Below are positions 49,591 through 58,691 of a stretch of 64,000 nt of DNA, piece by piece (the first letter of the stretch is position 1; every line of letters starts with the position of its first letter). The notes below the pieces were generated by a model. It was not told where the DNA came from and searched no databases. It saw nothing but the letters and a program-made list of their open reading frames with translations. This stretch comes from Chitinophagales bacterium (GTDB taxonomy: Bacteria; Bacteroidota; Bacteroidia; Chitinophagales; JADIYW01). The stretch lies in assembly GCA_023957215.1 (NCBI GenBank), contig JAMLHH010000002.1, positions 1 to 64,000 on the forward strand. Direction: 5' to 3'. The translations under genes and the position numbers were made by a program.

Positions 49591-51099
49591 CTATAATAGT
49601 TCAAAAACAACCAATTTATCATCTTGATACTTTATTCTGAAATATTTATAAAATACAGGTTGGGTATTTATCAGTTCTGAAAATTCTTTTTGATTACACA
49701 ATCCAATCTTCAGATGATGCTTTTTAAAAAATGTAGAAAGTACTGCAAAATTCCTACGCCAATATCTTCCTTTAATAACATATCCTTTTCTATCAAAATA
49801 TAGTAAAGCCAAATTAGGAGCATCTTCTTGTATTACTCCTATTTTTTCATCCAAATTTATTTGAAGGCGATTCAATTTAAGATATCCGTCTTCCATCCAA
49901 GAAGTCCTATAATATTCAGAAAACCCGGGATAGTCAGGCGAAATCCTATCTTGAAATCTTTGATAAGTACCTATCAGAAAAAACATAAAGAGAGCAATCA
50001 AAACCAGATGAAAAAAACGATTGAGAAATAGCGCTTGGTGATGAATAGCAAACCAAAAGAAGGAAAGATAAATCCACGGAAAGAAAATGGCTATCACATA
50101 ATAATCATGATCAATAAATTGAGCTCCCATCAAATAGGACACAATGAAAACTCCAATCAATAAAATAACACAAAGCGGCAAATAAATTTTTAGAGAGAGT
50201 TTCGACTTTTTAAAATAAGATAAAACGACAACAAGGATGATAAACCAGTATGAATGATAAAAAAAGTATTCTTGTAGTAAGACATTTGGGAGTCTGTCAT
50301 TCAAAAGATATAAAAGCATGTCCTTTGTAGGAAGAAGAATATGAAGAAGAAAGAGATTGCTATCATAAGTTATATTCAAATAGTCATTGTAAAAGAAATA
50401 TCCTACGATTAGCGCAAATCCTGTAAATACTATTAAAAAATATTTTCTTTCCTTTTTAAAAGAGCCTTTCTTTTCAAAAAAGAATCTCAGTAAATCATAA
50501 AAAACAAAACCAATAAAATAAAGGGTAGATGAAGTCTTGATTAATGCGGCAAAGGTGAAAATGATTGCCCCAAAATACTTTCGTTTATATTTCCCTAACA
50601 TCCATGCTTGAAGAAATAGAGTCATGGCCACCATTACCCAAATAGCTGAAACAGAATCGGCTAAATAGTTACAGGTATAAAACAAAAATACAGGAGAAAA
50701 CAACAAAAATGAAAGCGGGAAAATTGAAGAAAGTGTATTATTCGTAAATTCTCTAATAAGAGAAAACAAAAGAATTATACCACTTAAAACAAGTGAGATA
50801 TTCAGCGACTTAAAAACAATACTCAGGGCATCTCTTCCAATAAATTTAGAAAGGAGAGCAGTTAAATAAGCTTGAATAGGAAATTCTACCCCTGTGACTC
50901 CATCTTTAGAAAATTGGGAAAAAGTCGTGGGTTTGAAGAAGTTCATTCCATTGTCGTAATATCCATAAGCCAAAGCAAGTCTATCCGCTTGAGCCCATTC
51001 GTGTATTCCGTTTGGCATTTGAAAAAAAACATCTCTAAATAAAAGGATGAAATAAATAACCAAACAAGATATAAGGATATAGTCACATTTATTCTTCAT
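49591..51099 (-). CDS. PMT/ArnT-like polytopic membrane glycosyltransferase (GT-C)
   Basis: 502 residues, about 11-12 membrane helices. An acidic-and-aromatic loop after the first helix (GIHEWAQADRLALAYGYYDN) corresponds to the first external loop of GT-C enzymes, which holds a catalytic Asp or Glu. These enzymes move sugars from lipid carriers onto lipids or proteins in the periplasm. No specific substrate can be named. The 220 bases upstream hold nothing I recognise. Confidence 0.7.
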   Translation of the reverse strand: MKNKCDYILISCLVIYFILLFRDVFFQMPNGIHEWAQADRLALAYGYYDNGMNFFKPTTFSQFSKDGVTGVEFPIQAYLTALLSKFIGRDALSIVFKSLNISLVLSGIILLFSLIREFTNNTLSSIFPLSFLLFSPVFLFYTCNYLADSVSAIWVMVAMTLFLQAWMLGKYKRKYFGAIIFTFAALIKTSSTLYFIGFVFYDLLRFFFEKKGSFKKERKYFLIVFTGFALIVGYFFYNDYLNITYDSNLFLLHILLPTKDMLLYLLNDRLPNVLLQEYFFYHSYWFIILVVVLSYFKKSKLSLKIYLPLCVILLIGVFIVSYLMGAQFIDHDYYVIAIFFPWIYLSFFWFAIHHQALFLNRFFHLVLIALFMFFLIGTYQRFQDRISPDYPGFSEYYRTSWMEDGYLKLNRLQINLDEKIGVIQEDAPNLALLYFDRKGYVIKGRYWRRNFAVLSTFFKKHHLKIGLCNQKEFSELINTQPVFYKYFRIKYQDDKLVVFELL

Positions 51100-51319
51100 G
51101 AATATTTGATACTAAATGTAAATATAATACAGACCTTGATAATCACGACATTTCCTCAATTCAAATGCAAAGAAGCCGGTTTTAACAAAACGAAATAAAG
51201 AAACTTACAAGATGACGTAAGATTCGATTACTTTTAAGAAGTAAATAAGAAAGCCGTATCTTTCTATCAGCAAAAATAATGGGAAGATTATAAAGATTTA
51301 AAGGTTTTTAGAGTTTTTA

Positions 51320-51676
51320 CTATTCAGCAGGAGCTTGTTCTGCCGGAGCAGGAGCAGGTGTCGTAAGCGGTATTGTATTCTCTTGTGGAGTGGCAGGCGT
51401 AGTAGATTGTATGCCCATCTCAATTTTAGATTGTGTATCTATATTTTTCTTAGGTAAGAAAAAAGCAGAACCCAAAGATAAAACCAATAGTAAGATTGCA
51501 GCCCCCCAAGTCAAACGCTCTAAAGTATCTCCGGCTCTTTGTACTCCGATGATGTTAGAAGCAGCACTACCAAAAGCAGTTCCCAATGAACCGCCACCTT
51601 TCGGATTTTGTACCAATACAATTGCTAATATGAATAAACTTACTAAAATCAGTAAGACAGTGAATACAACGTACAT
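51320..51676 (-). CDS. secG: Preprotein translocase subunit SecG
   Basis: 118 residues: two membrane helices with the conserved loop LVQNPKGGGSLGTAFGSAA, and a Bacteroidota-type Ala/Pro/Thr-rich tail (TPAPAPAEQAPAE). Accessory subunit of SecYEG. Last gene of the miaB-to-secG operon, three bases after the upstream stop. Confidence 0.95.
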   Translation of the reverse strand: MYVVFTVLLILVSLFILAIVLVQNPKGGGSLGTAFGSAASNIIGVQRAGDTLERLTWGAAILLLVLSLGSAFFLPKKNIDTQSKIEMGIQSTTPATPQENTIPLTTPAPAPAEQAPAE

Positions 51677-51679
51677 GAA

Positions 51680-52807
51680 TTATTTAATTTTTTTGATTTT
51701 CGATGCAAAGTAAGTGCTTTTTTTCGGATATTTCTCCATTAATTGTTGATAAATATATATTGCCTGTTCTTTTTTGCCTTGAATCTCATATAGTTTGGCC
51801 AAAGTTTCAGTCACCATATCATCTTTGAAAGAAATACTTTCATTAGCAATTTTCTTGACAGTTTGTTCATCTATCTCTATTGTTTCAGGTTTTTCAGTTG
51901 AATTTCCTTTCTCTGCAACAATTTTTTCTTCATCTTTTAAAATATTTGGAACCGGCAAATCAAAAATAGGCGCATCTTCATCTCCGCGTTTCTTTTGTTC
52001 CAAAATATTCAGCCACTCATCAAAAGAATGTGAACCATCCGTACTCACCCCTTTTTCTTCTTGGTTTTTGACAGTATAAATTTTTTCAGTGGATATTTGT
52101 CCTCCTTTATCTTCAAGCTTTTCTTTTTCCTGAATGACTTCATTTGGGACTTGCCTCGCCACTGTTTCAGAAGCAACTTCAACTTTCTTTGCCTCTTGAT
52201 TTGAAGTTGAGGCACTAAAGTCCACATCAAAATCTTCTATCCAAGGTAAAAGCCAATCAATATCCGTATTGACGATTTCAACCTTTTGGGTATTAATGAC
52301 TCCATCGCCAACACTTGAATTTGTTTCTGATTCAATAGTTTCAGGAATGCTTAGTTCTACTTCTTCTTTTCCTTGTGTAAAAGTTGCTTCGATTGATTCT
52401 TCTTTGACAGTTGCTCCTGTCTCATTGACTTTAGATATAGACTCAAGTTTCTCGATTTCTATGGATTGGGAGACCTCTGCTACCTCTACCGTTTCTTTCA
52501 GGTCATTTTCTTCTTCTTTTTCAACCGCAATGATAGTGTCTGTCTTTTCACTTTCAGTCGTTATCTTCTCCTGCCAAAATCTCAACAGCTTTTTAAACCG
52601 TTTCCTATCTTGCACATAAAATGCCGCTTCACGAATATACTTTTCTACTTCATCACTATTTTCAGTCTGGTATTTGACCGCTAACAAAACTCTATAAATC
52701 GGAACATACGGATAAGCATTGACCCAATTGTGAAACACCTCTTTATCCATCTCTGCAATCAAATGCGGATGGTCTAAAAGATGAGTATAATCAGGCATTA
52801 CTGTCAT
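51680..52807 (-). CDS. TPR-like hypothetical protein of the lptE-secG cluster
   Basis: 375 residues from ATG 52807 (14 more codons are open upstream, overlapping lptE). The N-terminal HLIAEMDKEVFHNWVNAYPYVPIYRVLLAVKY and the C-terminal ETLAKLYEIQGKKEQAIYIYQQLMEKYPKKS look like TPR helices, joined by about 220 residues of acidic Glu/Lys/Val-rich low complexity. Homologues of this position and shape are regular in Bacteroidota. Function unknown. Confidence 0.65.
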   Translation of the reverse strand: MTVMPDYTHLLDHPHLIAEMDKEVFHNWVNAYPYVPIYRVLLAVKYQTENSDEVEKYIREAAFYVQDRKRFKKLLRFWQEKITTESEKTDTIIAVEKEEENDLKETVEVAEVSQSIEIEKLESISKVNETGATVKEESIEATFTQGKEEVELSIPETIESETNSSVGDGVINTQKVEIVNTDIDWLLPWIEDFDVDFSASTSNQEAKKVEVASETVARQVPNEVIQEKEKLEDKGGQISTEKIYTVKNQEEKGVSTDGSHSFDEWLNILEQKKRGDEDAPIFDLPVPNILKDEEKIVAEKGNSTEKPETIEIDEQTVKKIANESISFKDDMVTETLAKLYEIQGKKEQAIYIYQQLMEKYPKKSTYFASKIKKIK

Positions 52808-52808
52808 T

Positions 52809-53315
52809 TTACCAATTTGAAAAAGCTCTGTTAAAAATCGTTTGAACAATTTTATCCAAAACCAAAGGCGCTATTTTATCATCGACCTCATTTGAAGACA
52901 TTTCTGATGGATAGACCTCCAATTCTCTAAAAGTAGTGCTAAAATTATTCTCAGGCTGTATTTTACTTGTAAAATCTATCTTTACACTGATAGTCAATCT
53001 GTTTTGAGCGACAGTTTCAGTATTTGTAATAGCGACAGGATCAATGAAGTAATTGGTAATCACTCCATTGATTTCTATATCTCCATCATTTTGTACCATT
53101 TTCAGATTGGTCTCTTTGAGAAACTTATCTTGCAATTTTTCAACTAATAAAGGTGAAATGCTTGGCACTTGGATAGATGCCATATTGGGAATATTGTTAA
53201 TAGTAACCGATTTGATATTGGGATTGACACTTGCATCTGTAAAACGATAAATCTTACAAGCACTCAAACTTGTCAAGATGAAAATCAGAAATAAAGTCTG
53301 AACAACATTACGCAT
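52809..53315 (-). CDS. lptE: LPS-assembly lipoprotein LptE-like
   Basis: 168 residues from ATG 53315, which gives a lipoprotein signal with lipobox LSACKIY; longer starts would put 27 codons before the signal. The mature part has NIKSVTINNIPNMASIQVPS and LVEKLQDKFLKETNLKMV, the LptE fold in Bacteroidota. LptE plugs the LptD barrel in LPS delivery. It overlaps the 3' end of the sigma-54 activator gene by eight bases. Confidence 0.85.
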   Translation of the reverse strand: MRNVVQTLFLIFILTSLSACKIYRFTDASVNPNIKSVTINNIPNMASIQVPSISPLLVEKLQDKFLKETNLKMVQNDGDIEINGVITNYFIDPVAITNTETVAQNRLTISVKIDFTSKIQPENNFSTTFRELEVYPSEMSSNEVDDKIAPLVLDKIVQTIFNRAFSNW

Positions 53316-54597
53316 TGATATCATATTCCTTGATTTTTCTGTACAAAGTTCTTTCGGAAATTCCGAGATCCAAAGCTGCATCTCTGCGTTTGCCATTGTG
53401 TTTTTGCAAAGCTTTTTCTATCAATTTTTTTTCCATATCTGCTAAAGATAGAGAATCCTCGATAATACCCTCTTCATAATCTTGGTGAACGGCAGTGGAA
53501 TGAATGGTCGGCGCGCTGTTATCTATCGGGCTGACGATTTTAATATTTGGATTTTCAGTGATATTACTTCCTTCACTTGAGAAGTTTTTTACCGTCGTGT
53601 CTCTATATGCAGACGGCAAATTATTTTTGATATACTCCAAATTTGCAGCATCGTGTTCAGCTCCGCCCTGTGTCGCATTCCAAACAAATCTTTTGAGTTC
53701 GTTGAGATCATTTCTCATGTCAAACATCATTTTGTACAAGATTTCTCTGTCGCTCATCAAATTATCGCTTTGACTATCTACTACCACCGGCAGACTCGTG
53801 GACATACCGCCTTTTGGTAAAAAACCGGCCAACTCATTGACATCCACCAATTTTTGAATGGACAAAACGGATGCTTGTTCAGCGACGTTTTTAAGTTGTC
53901 TGACATTTCCGGGCCAGTCATAACTCACCAATAATTGTCTGGCATCATCTGTCAACTGTATCGGCGAAGTTTTATACCTCTCTGAAAAATCCACGCAGAA
54001 TTTTCTAAATAAAACAGGTATATCTTCTTTTCGCTCCCTCAACGGTGGAACGATAATCGGGACAGTATTTAGACGGTAATACAAATCCTCTCTAAACTTA
54101 CCTTTTTGTACCAATCTCGGAAGATTGACATTGGTAGCAGCCAATACTCTGACATCCGTCTTTTGCACCAAAGAAGAACCTACCTTAATATATTCGCCGG
54201 ATTCTAACACTCTCAAAAGTCGGGCTTGTGTACCTATTGGCAGTTCGCCGATTTCATCCAAAAAGATAGTTCCTCCATTGACTGTCTCGAAGTAGCCTTT
54301 CCTCTTTTCGTGTGCACCTGTAAACGAGCCTTTCTCATGACCAAACAACTCCGAATCTATCGTTCCTTCGGGAATCGCTCCACAGTTGACAGCAATAAAG
54401 TTTTCATGTTTCCTCGCACTGAGTTGGTGGATGATCTGTGAAAAAGCTTCTTTCCCGACTCCACTTTCTCCGGTAATCAAAACACTCAAATCTGTAGAGG
54501 CTACTCTGATTGCTACTTCTAAGGCGTGATTCAGTTTTGCCGATTGACCAATGATGCCAAAACGCTGTTTGATAGGTTGTAAGTCTTTGGGAGTCAT
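53308..54597 (-). CDS. Sigma-54-dependent Fis-family transcriptional activator
   Basis: 429 residues. The AAA+ domain starts almost at the N-terminus (FGIIGQSAKLNHAL): Walker A GESGVGKEAFS, the sigma-54-contacting loop GSFTGAHEKR (GAFTGA with Ser), Walker B GGTIFLDEIGEL. The Fis-type helix-turn-helix is at the end (RRDAALDLGISERTLYRKIKEY). No receiver or sensor domain precedes the AAA+ core, so activity may be controlled by expression or by partners. Overlaps miaB by one base. Confidence 0.94.
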   Translation of the reverse strand: MTPKDLQPIKQRFGIIGQSAKLNHALEVAIRVASTDLSVLITGESGVGKEAFSQIIHQLSARKHENFIAVNCGAIPEGTIDSELFGHEKGSFTGAHEKRKGYFETVNGGTIFLDEIGELPIGTQARLLRVLESGEYIKVGSSLVQKTDVRVLAATNVNLPRLVQKGKFREDLYYRLNTVPIIVPPLRERKEDIPVLFRKFCVDFSERYKTSPIQLTDDARQLLVSYDWPGNVRQLKNVAEQASVLSIQKLVDVNELAGFLPKGGMSTSLPVVVDSQSDNLMSDREILYKMMFDMRNDLNELKRFVWNATQGGAEHDAANLEYIKNNLPSAYRDTTVKNFSSEGSNITENPNIKIVSPIDNSAPTIHSTAVHQDYEEGIIEDSLSLADMEKKLIEKALQKHNGKRRDAALDLGISERTLYRKIKEYDINA

Positions 54598-56081
54598 TAT
54601 AATTCTTCTACTTTTTCGATAATTGTTCCAATCAGTGTAGCCCCGGTCACTTTATCGACCAGTACTTTTACGTAATCACCGGCTTTATAATCTTTGATGG
54701 GGAAAACGACCATTTTATTTTGGTCATTCCTACCGCAATATTCGTCTTTATTTCTTTTGGATGGTTTTTCTATCAGTACGATATGTTCCTTGTTGACATC
54801 TGCTTCATTGCTTTCAAGTGAAAGATCATTTTGCAAGTAAATAATCTCTTGCAGACGAGCTTTTTTCACCTCCAAAGGCACATCGTCTTCAAATTTTCTC
54901 GCTGCCAAAGTTCCAGAACGCTCAGAGTAGTAAAACATATACGACATATCATATTTCACAATTTTCATCAGTGAAAGTGTGTCTTGATGCTCTTCTTCCG
55001 TCTCACCACAAAAACCTGAAATAATATCTGACGAAATACCACAACCCGGTATGATTCTTTTAATAGCTTCCACGCGATTGAGATACCATTCACGGTCATA
55101 AGTTCTGTTCATTCTTTTCAGCACGGTAGAACTACCTGATTGCACCGGCAAGTGGATATATTTACAAATATTGTTGTGCTTTGCCATTGTGTAAAGGACA
55201 TCATCTGTAATATCTTTCGGATGTGAAGTCGAAAAACGCACTCTTAACATCGGATGGACAGAAGCCACTTCTTCCAATAGTTGCGCAAAATTCATTTTGA
55301 TTTCACCGGTCTCATTTTTCCATTTATAAGAGTCCACATTTTGACCGAGCAATGTCACTTCTCTATATCCTTTTGCATACAAATCTTTTGCTTCCTGTAT
55401 GATAGAATGAGGATCACGACTTCTCTCACGACCTCTCGTAAAAGGTACGACACAGAAGGTACACATATTGTCACAGCCTCTCATAATCGAAATAAAAGCG
55501 GTCACTCCACTTTTATCCAATCTCACCGGCATGATATCCGCATAAGTTTCCTCACGTGAAAGTATCACATTCACCGCTTTTTGACCGGATTCTGCTTCAC
55601 TGATGAGCTTGGGCAAAGTACGGTATCCATCCGGTCCCACCACGATATCCACAATCTTCTCCTCTTCCAAAAGATTTTTTTTCAATCGTTCCGCCATACA
55701 CCCCAAAAGTCCCACCAATACATCCGGCTTAATAGATTTTAGCTTGTTAAACTCCGTCAACCTTTTGCGTATCGTCTCTTCTGCCTTTTGACGTACCGAG
55801 CAAGTATTCAAAAAAATCAAATCTGCCTGACTAAAATCGTCCGTCAGACTATAACCACTGTCAAATAAAATAGAAGCGACAATCTCACTATCGCTAAAAT
55901 TCATCTGACAACCATAACTCTCTATATAAAAGGTCTTGGATCCCGGTGCTACCACCACGGGCATATCCATTTCCAAAGCTTCGCCCTGCCTACTTTCATC
56001 ATGGTGTTTCGTCAAAAGATTGGACAATGCATCACTCATGTTACTCAATTTTAATTTAGGCTGTAAAGATACGTCATTCAT
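54597..56081 (-). CDS. miaB: tRNA-2-methylthio-N6-dimethylallyladenosine synthase MiaB
   Basis: 494 residues. The N-terminal UPF0004 domain has [11 protein letters not shown] and the other two cluster cysteines ([21 protein letters not shown]). The radical-SAM motif is [11 protein letters not shown] (CxxxCxxC). A TRAM domain ends the chain. It methylthiolates A37 of tRNAs that read UNN codons. First gene of the operon that runs to secG. Confidence 0.97.
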   Translation of the reverse strand: MNDVSLQPKLKLSNMSDALSNLLTKHHDESRQGEALEMDMPVVVAPGSKTFYIESYGCQMNFSDSEIVASILFDSGYSLTDDFSQADLIFLNTCSVRQKAEETIRKRLTEFNKLKSIKPDVLVGLLGCMAERLKKNLLEEEKIVDIVVGPDGYRTLPKLISEAESGQKAVNVILSREETYADIMPVRLDKSGVTAFISIMRGCDNMCTFCVVPFTRGRERSRDPHSIIQEAKDLYAKGYREVTLLGQNVDSYKWKNETGEIKMNFAQLLEEVASVHPMLRVRFSTSHPKDITDDVLYTMAKHNNICKYIHLPVQSGSSTVLKRMNRTYDREWYLNRVEAIKRIIPGCGISSDIISGFCGETEEEHQDTLSLMKIVKYDMSYMFYYSERSGTLAARKFEDDVPLEVKKARLQEIIYLQNDLSLESNEADVNKEHIVLIEKPSKRNKDEYCGRNDQNKMVVFPIKDYKAGDYVKVLVDKVTGATLIGTIIEKVEEL

Positions 56082-56151
56082 ATAGAAAGTGCCAAATTGT
56101 CAGACAGCTTTTCCACATTAATAACAGTTTTAGGGCACATTCCGTTGTTTT

Positions 56152-56556
56152 CTACCAATGAATAGAATTTCTAGAGACCTTTTCAGCAGCAATAATTTGG
56201 ATAATACCAAAGATAAAGCACCAAATGTTGATGAATACATTTAAGATAGCATCAACAATTCCTATCGTGTACATGCCATTTAAAATATTAAAACTAAAGT
56301 CACAAAGCGAAAGAAATATCATTGCACCGGCGGCAATATTCGTAAATTTTTTCCAACGGTAATTGGTTCTGTTGAAAAATGCAGCCATCAGCATGATGAC
56401 CAAAAATGTATCCGGTAAAGGAAAACTATGTTCAAAATAAGTGTAATAACTCGGATAATTGGGGTTTTCAAAACCAACTAGAAAAAACACTAACCAGAAA
56501 ACAGTTATTCCGATTGCGCTTACAAGTTGAAGGATGGATACCATTCTGTTATTCAT
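56152..56556 (-). CDS. Hypothetical four-helix membrane protein
   Basis: 134 residues with four hydrophobic segments (about 8-28, 48-62, 72-90 and 98-122). The end KVSRNSIHW is polar. No family recognised. It stands alone between miaB and the toxin-antitoxin remnant, with no promoter I can identify. Confidence 0.6.
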   Translation of the reverse strand: MNNRMVSILQLVSAIGITVFWLVFFLVGFENPNYPSYYTYFEHSFPLPDTFLVIMLMAAFFNRTNYRWKKFTNIAAGAMIFLSLCDFSFNILNGMYTIGIVDAILNVFINIWCFIFGIIQIIAAEKVSRNSIHW

Positions 56557-56707
56557 AACTATTCTTTTTGTGAAGAATTCAATTCAAGTTATGACAAGTT
56601 TATAAAAATGACAAGCTTTTTAATCTGTCATATTTAAAAAGCATGTATTTATCAAAAGAGATTAAGGTTAGTGGGAAGTGAAAGGCGTACATGCTTCACA
56701 AGCTATT

Positions 56708-56962
56708 TTACTTCAAATCATAGTGACCTTTAACAGAATAAATAACAGCTACTTTTTCTAACACTTGATAAATCAATCGATGTTATCGATTAATTCTACG
56801 TGACCATAATCTAGACAGCGAATGTCTGAGAGCCTCAGGTTTTCCCGTCCCTATATATGGATGCTCTGTAAGTTCATTTAATAGAACAGATTGATTACCG
56901 GATTTCTTATGATATAAAATATCTGCTTGTGCTTGCCTAGTAAAATCTAAACGATCACTCAT
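56708..56962 (-). pseudogene. YoeB-like toxin, inactivated by an internal stop
   Basis: The 85-codon reading starts MSDRLDFTRQAQADILYHK, then TEHPYIGTGKPEALRHSL, SRLWSRRINR, a TAA at 56785-56783, then HRLIYQV and VAVIYSVKGHYD. Intact YoeB toxins have a Glu between the last Arg of RRINR and HRLIY, so one base change (GAA to TAA) explains the stop. About eight residues also seem missing before LLNELTEHP. YoeB is a ribosome-dependent mRNA endonuclease. Its catalytic C-terminal part is no longer translated. The ATG directly follows the antitoxin stop. Confidence 0.85.
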
Positions 56963-57202
56963 TCAAGACCTAATAGCTTATTAATATCCTTTTTCTCAAC
57001 ACTTATAAACTCACCTTTTTCATATTGATTTCTACTTTCTTCTACCTTATCTACAAAATCAGAATCATAAGCCTCATCGGTATCTTCTGATAATTCATAC
57101 TTAATTTCCAAAGCTTCTAAAAAAGCTTGTAGAGCTGTCCACTTTTTTGTCTTTAGGACGTTGGATAGTAATTGTAGCTAATATGTTTGTATGAGCAGCC
57201 AT
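56963..57202 (-). pseudogene. Antitoxin partner of YoeB, frameshifted
   Basis: The start (TITIQRPKDK) and, in another frame, the rest (KWTALQAFLEALEIKYEL ... YEKGEF, ISVEKKDINKLLGLE) together match the small antitoxins that accompany YoeB-like toxins. The switch is at a run of six A; five would keep frame (PKDKKWTALQ). The stop (56963-56965) abuts the toxin ATG. With the toxin also broken, the pair looks like a relic. Confidence 0.75.
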
Positions 57203-57309
57203 TATTGTGAATTTATATTAAAGGTACGAAAATGAATGAATAGTTGTTTAGATAGTAAGTATTAAAAAAGCTTTTATAGTAGTTGATAAAATGTTTGATA
57301 AACCCATTA

Positions 57310-57394
57310 GGGTATAAACATTTTAAAATACAAATATTTTATACCCGATAGGTGTCAATCTTAGATATTTACTTATATTTATACCCGATAAGTA
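57310..57394. promoter_or_regulatory. TATACCC operator-like repeats before the HipB-like gene
   Basis: TATACCCGATAGGTG (57340-57354) and TATACCCGATAAGTA (57380-57394) are direct copies 40 bases apart, and GGGTATA (57310-57316) is an inverted core. They lie 10-90 bases before the regulator start and resemble the paired operators autoregulated by HipB-type proteins. No TAnnTTTG element is clear. Confidence 0.65.
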
Positions 57395-57403
57395 ACATTT
57401 AAA

Positions 57404-57610
57404 ATGGGAATAGCAGATTTTATAAAGCAAAAACGTCAAGAACTCAAGCTTACACAGAAAGATTTAGCTTTGAATGCAGGAGTTGGATTACGTTTTGTCA
57501 GAGAATTAGAACAAGGGAAAAAGACCGTCCGCTTGGATAAGGTCAATGATGTTCTCGCTTTATTTGGAAAAGAGGTAGGTGTAGTTGAATCAATTGAAAT
57601 AGATGAGTAA
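57404..57610 (+). CDS. HipB/Y4mF-like helix-turn-helix regulator
   Basis: 68 residues: GIADFIKQKRQELKLTQKDL, then ALNAGVGLRFVRELEQGKK and VRLDKVNDVLALFGKEVGV, the short XRE form that usually precedes a HipA kinase. Here no hipA follows; a C5 methyltransferase begins 58 bases on. It may act as a controller protein for the restriction genes, binding the TATACCC repeats upstream. That role is inference from position. Confidence 0.85.
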   Translation: MGIADFIKQKRQELKLTQKDLALNAGVGLRFVRELEQGKKTVRLDKVNDVLALFGKEVGVVESIEIDE

Positions 57611-57668
57611 TGGGATTATCAACATGGTAGATGTTTAGATAAAATAAACTTTTAAGTAACTTTACAAA

Positions 57669-58691
57669 ATGGAGTATTGGACAGAGATAAATAATAAGTT
57701 GAAACCATGGGTTGACACAGAGTTAAATAAAACTGTCGTTGATTTATTCGCAGGTTGTGGAGGACTTTCACTTGGTTTTGAAGCAAATGGATTCAAAACA
57801 ATTGGTTATGAAATGTTGGATTGTGCGACTGAGACTTATAATAAAAATCTATTGGGTAATTGTTTTATAGAAGAGCTAACTCCAAGTTTTACATATCCCA
57901 AAGCAGACATTGTTATTGGAGGTCCTCCTTGCCAACCATTTAGTGTAGGAGGAAAACAACTTGGCTTGAAAGATTCAAGAGATGGGTTTCCTGTTTTTAT
58001 TGCTGCCGTTAAACAATTAAATCCTGAAATATTTATGTTTGAAAATGTACGTGGAATTCTATATAAAAACAAATGGTACCTTGATGAGGTAGTCGCTGAA
58101 CTTCAATCATTAGGCTATCAAATTAGTTATGCTCTACTTAATGCTGTTAATTATGAAGTTCCACAAAACAGAGAGAGGGTAATTGTTATAGGGGCAAAAA
58201 ACAAAATAGAACTTCCTTCTCCTATTCCTAGAAAAGTCACTGCGGGAGAAGCATTAGGAGAATTAGCTTATCAACATAATAAAGATTCTAAGTTCTTCAC
58301 TAAATCAATGGATAAATATGTAGCAAACTATGAGAAGGCTTCAAAATGTATCAATCCTAGAGATTTATATTTACATAGACCGGCTAGAACACTAACATGT
58401 AGAAATTTGGCAGGTGCTACAGGAGATATGCATAGGGTACGTTTTAAAGATGGAAGAAGAAGAAGAATTACAGTAAGAGAAGCAGCAAGATTACAAAGTT
58501 TTCCTGATTGGTTTGAATTTCAAGGCACTGAAACACAACAGTTTAATCAGATAGGAAATGCAGTTCCTCCATACTTATCTTATCATTTAGCTAGAAAAGT
58601 GAAAGAATACTTTATTGATGGATACTCCGATGAATATTCTCAAACAGAAGTTAAACAACTAACCCTATTCGATGATGAAGAAGTATATTGA
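57669..58691 (+). CDS. DNA (cytosine-5-)-methyltransferase, type II
   Basis: 340 residues with ordered C5-methylase motifs: VDLFAGCGGLSLGFE (I), GGPPCQPFSVGG (IV, catalytic Cys), MFENVRG (VI), EVPQNRERVIVIG (VIII) and QIGNAVPP (X). The target domain lies around residues 190-260. It protects DNA from the neighbouring endonuclease, whose gene it overlaps by 20 bases. Known BsuBI and PstI enzymes pair with adenine methylases, so this combination is uncommon. Confidence 0.95.
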   Translation: MEYWTEINNKLKPWVDTELNKTVVDLFAGCGGLSLGFEANGFKTIGYEMLDCATETYNKNLLGNCFIEELTPSFTYPKADIVIGGPPCQPFSVGGKQLGLKDSRDGFPVFIAAVKQLNPEIFMFENVRGILYKNKWYLDEVVAELQSLGYQISYALLNAVNYEVPQNRERVIVIGAKNKIELPSPIPRKVTAGEALGELAYQHNKDSKFFTKSMDKYVANYEKASKCINPRDLYLHRPARTLTCRNLAGATGDMHRVRFKDGRRRRITVREAARLQSFPDWFEFQGTETQQFNQIGNAVPPYLSYHLARKVKEYFIDGYSDEYSQTEVKQLTLFDDEEVY

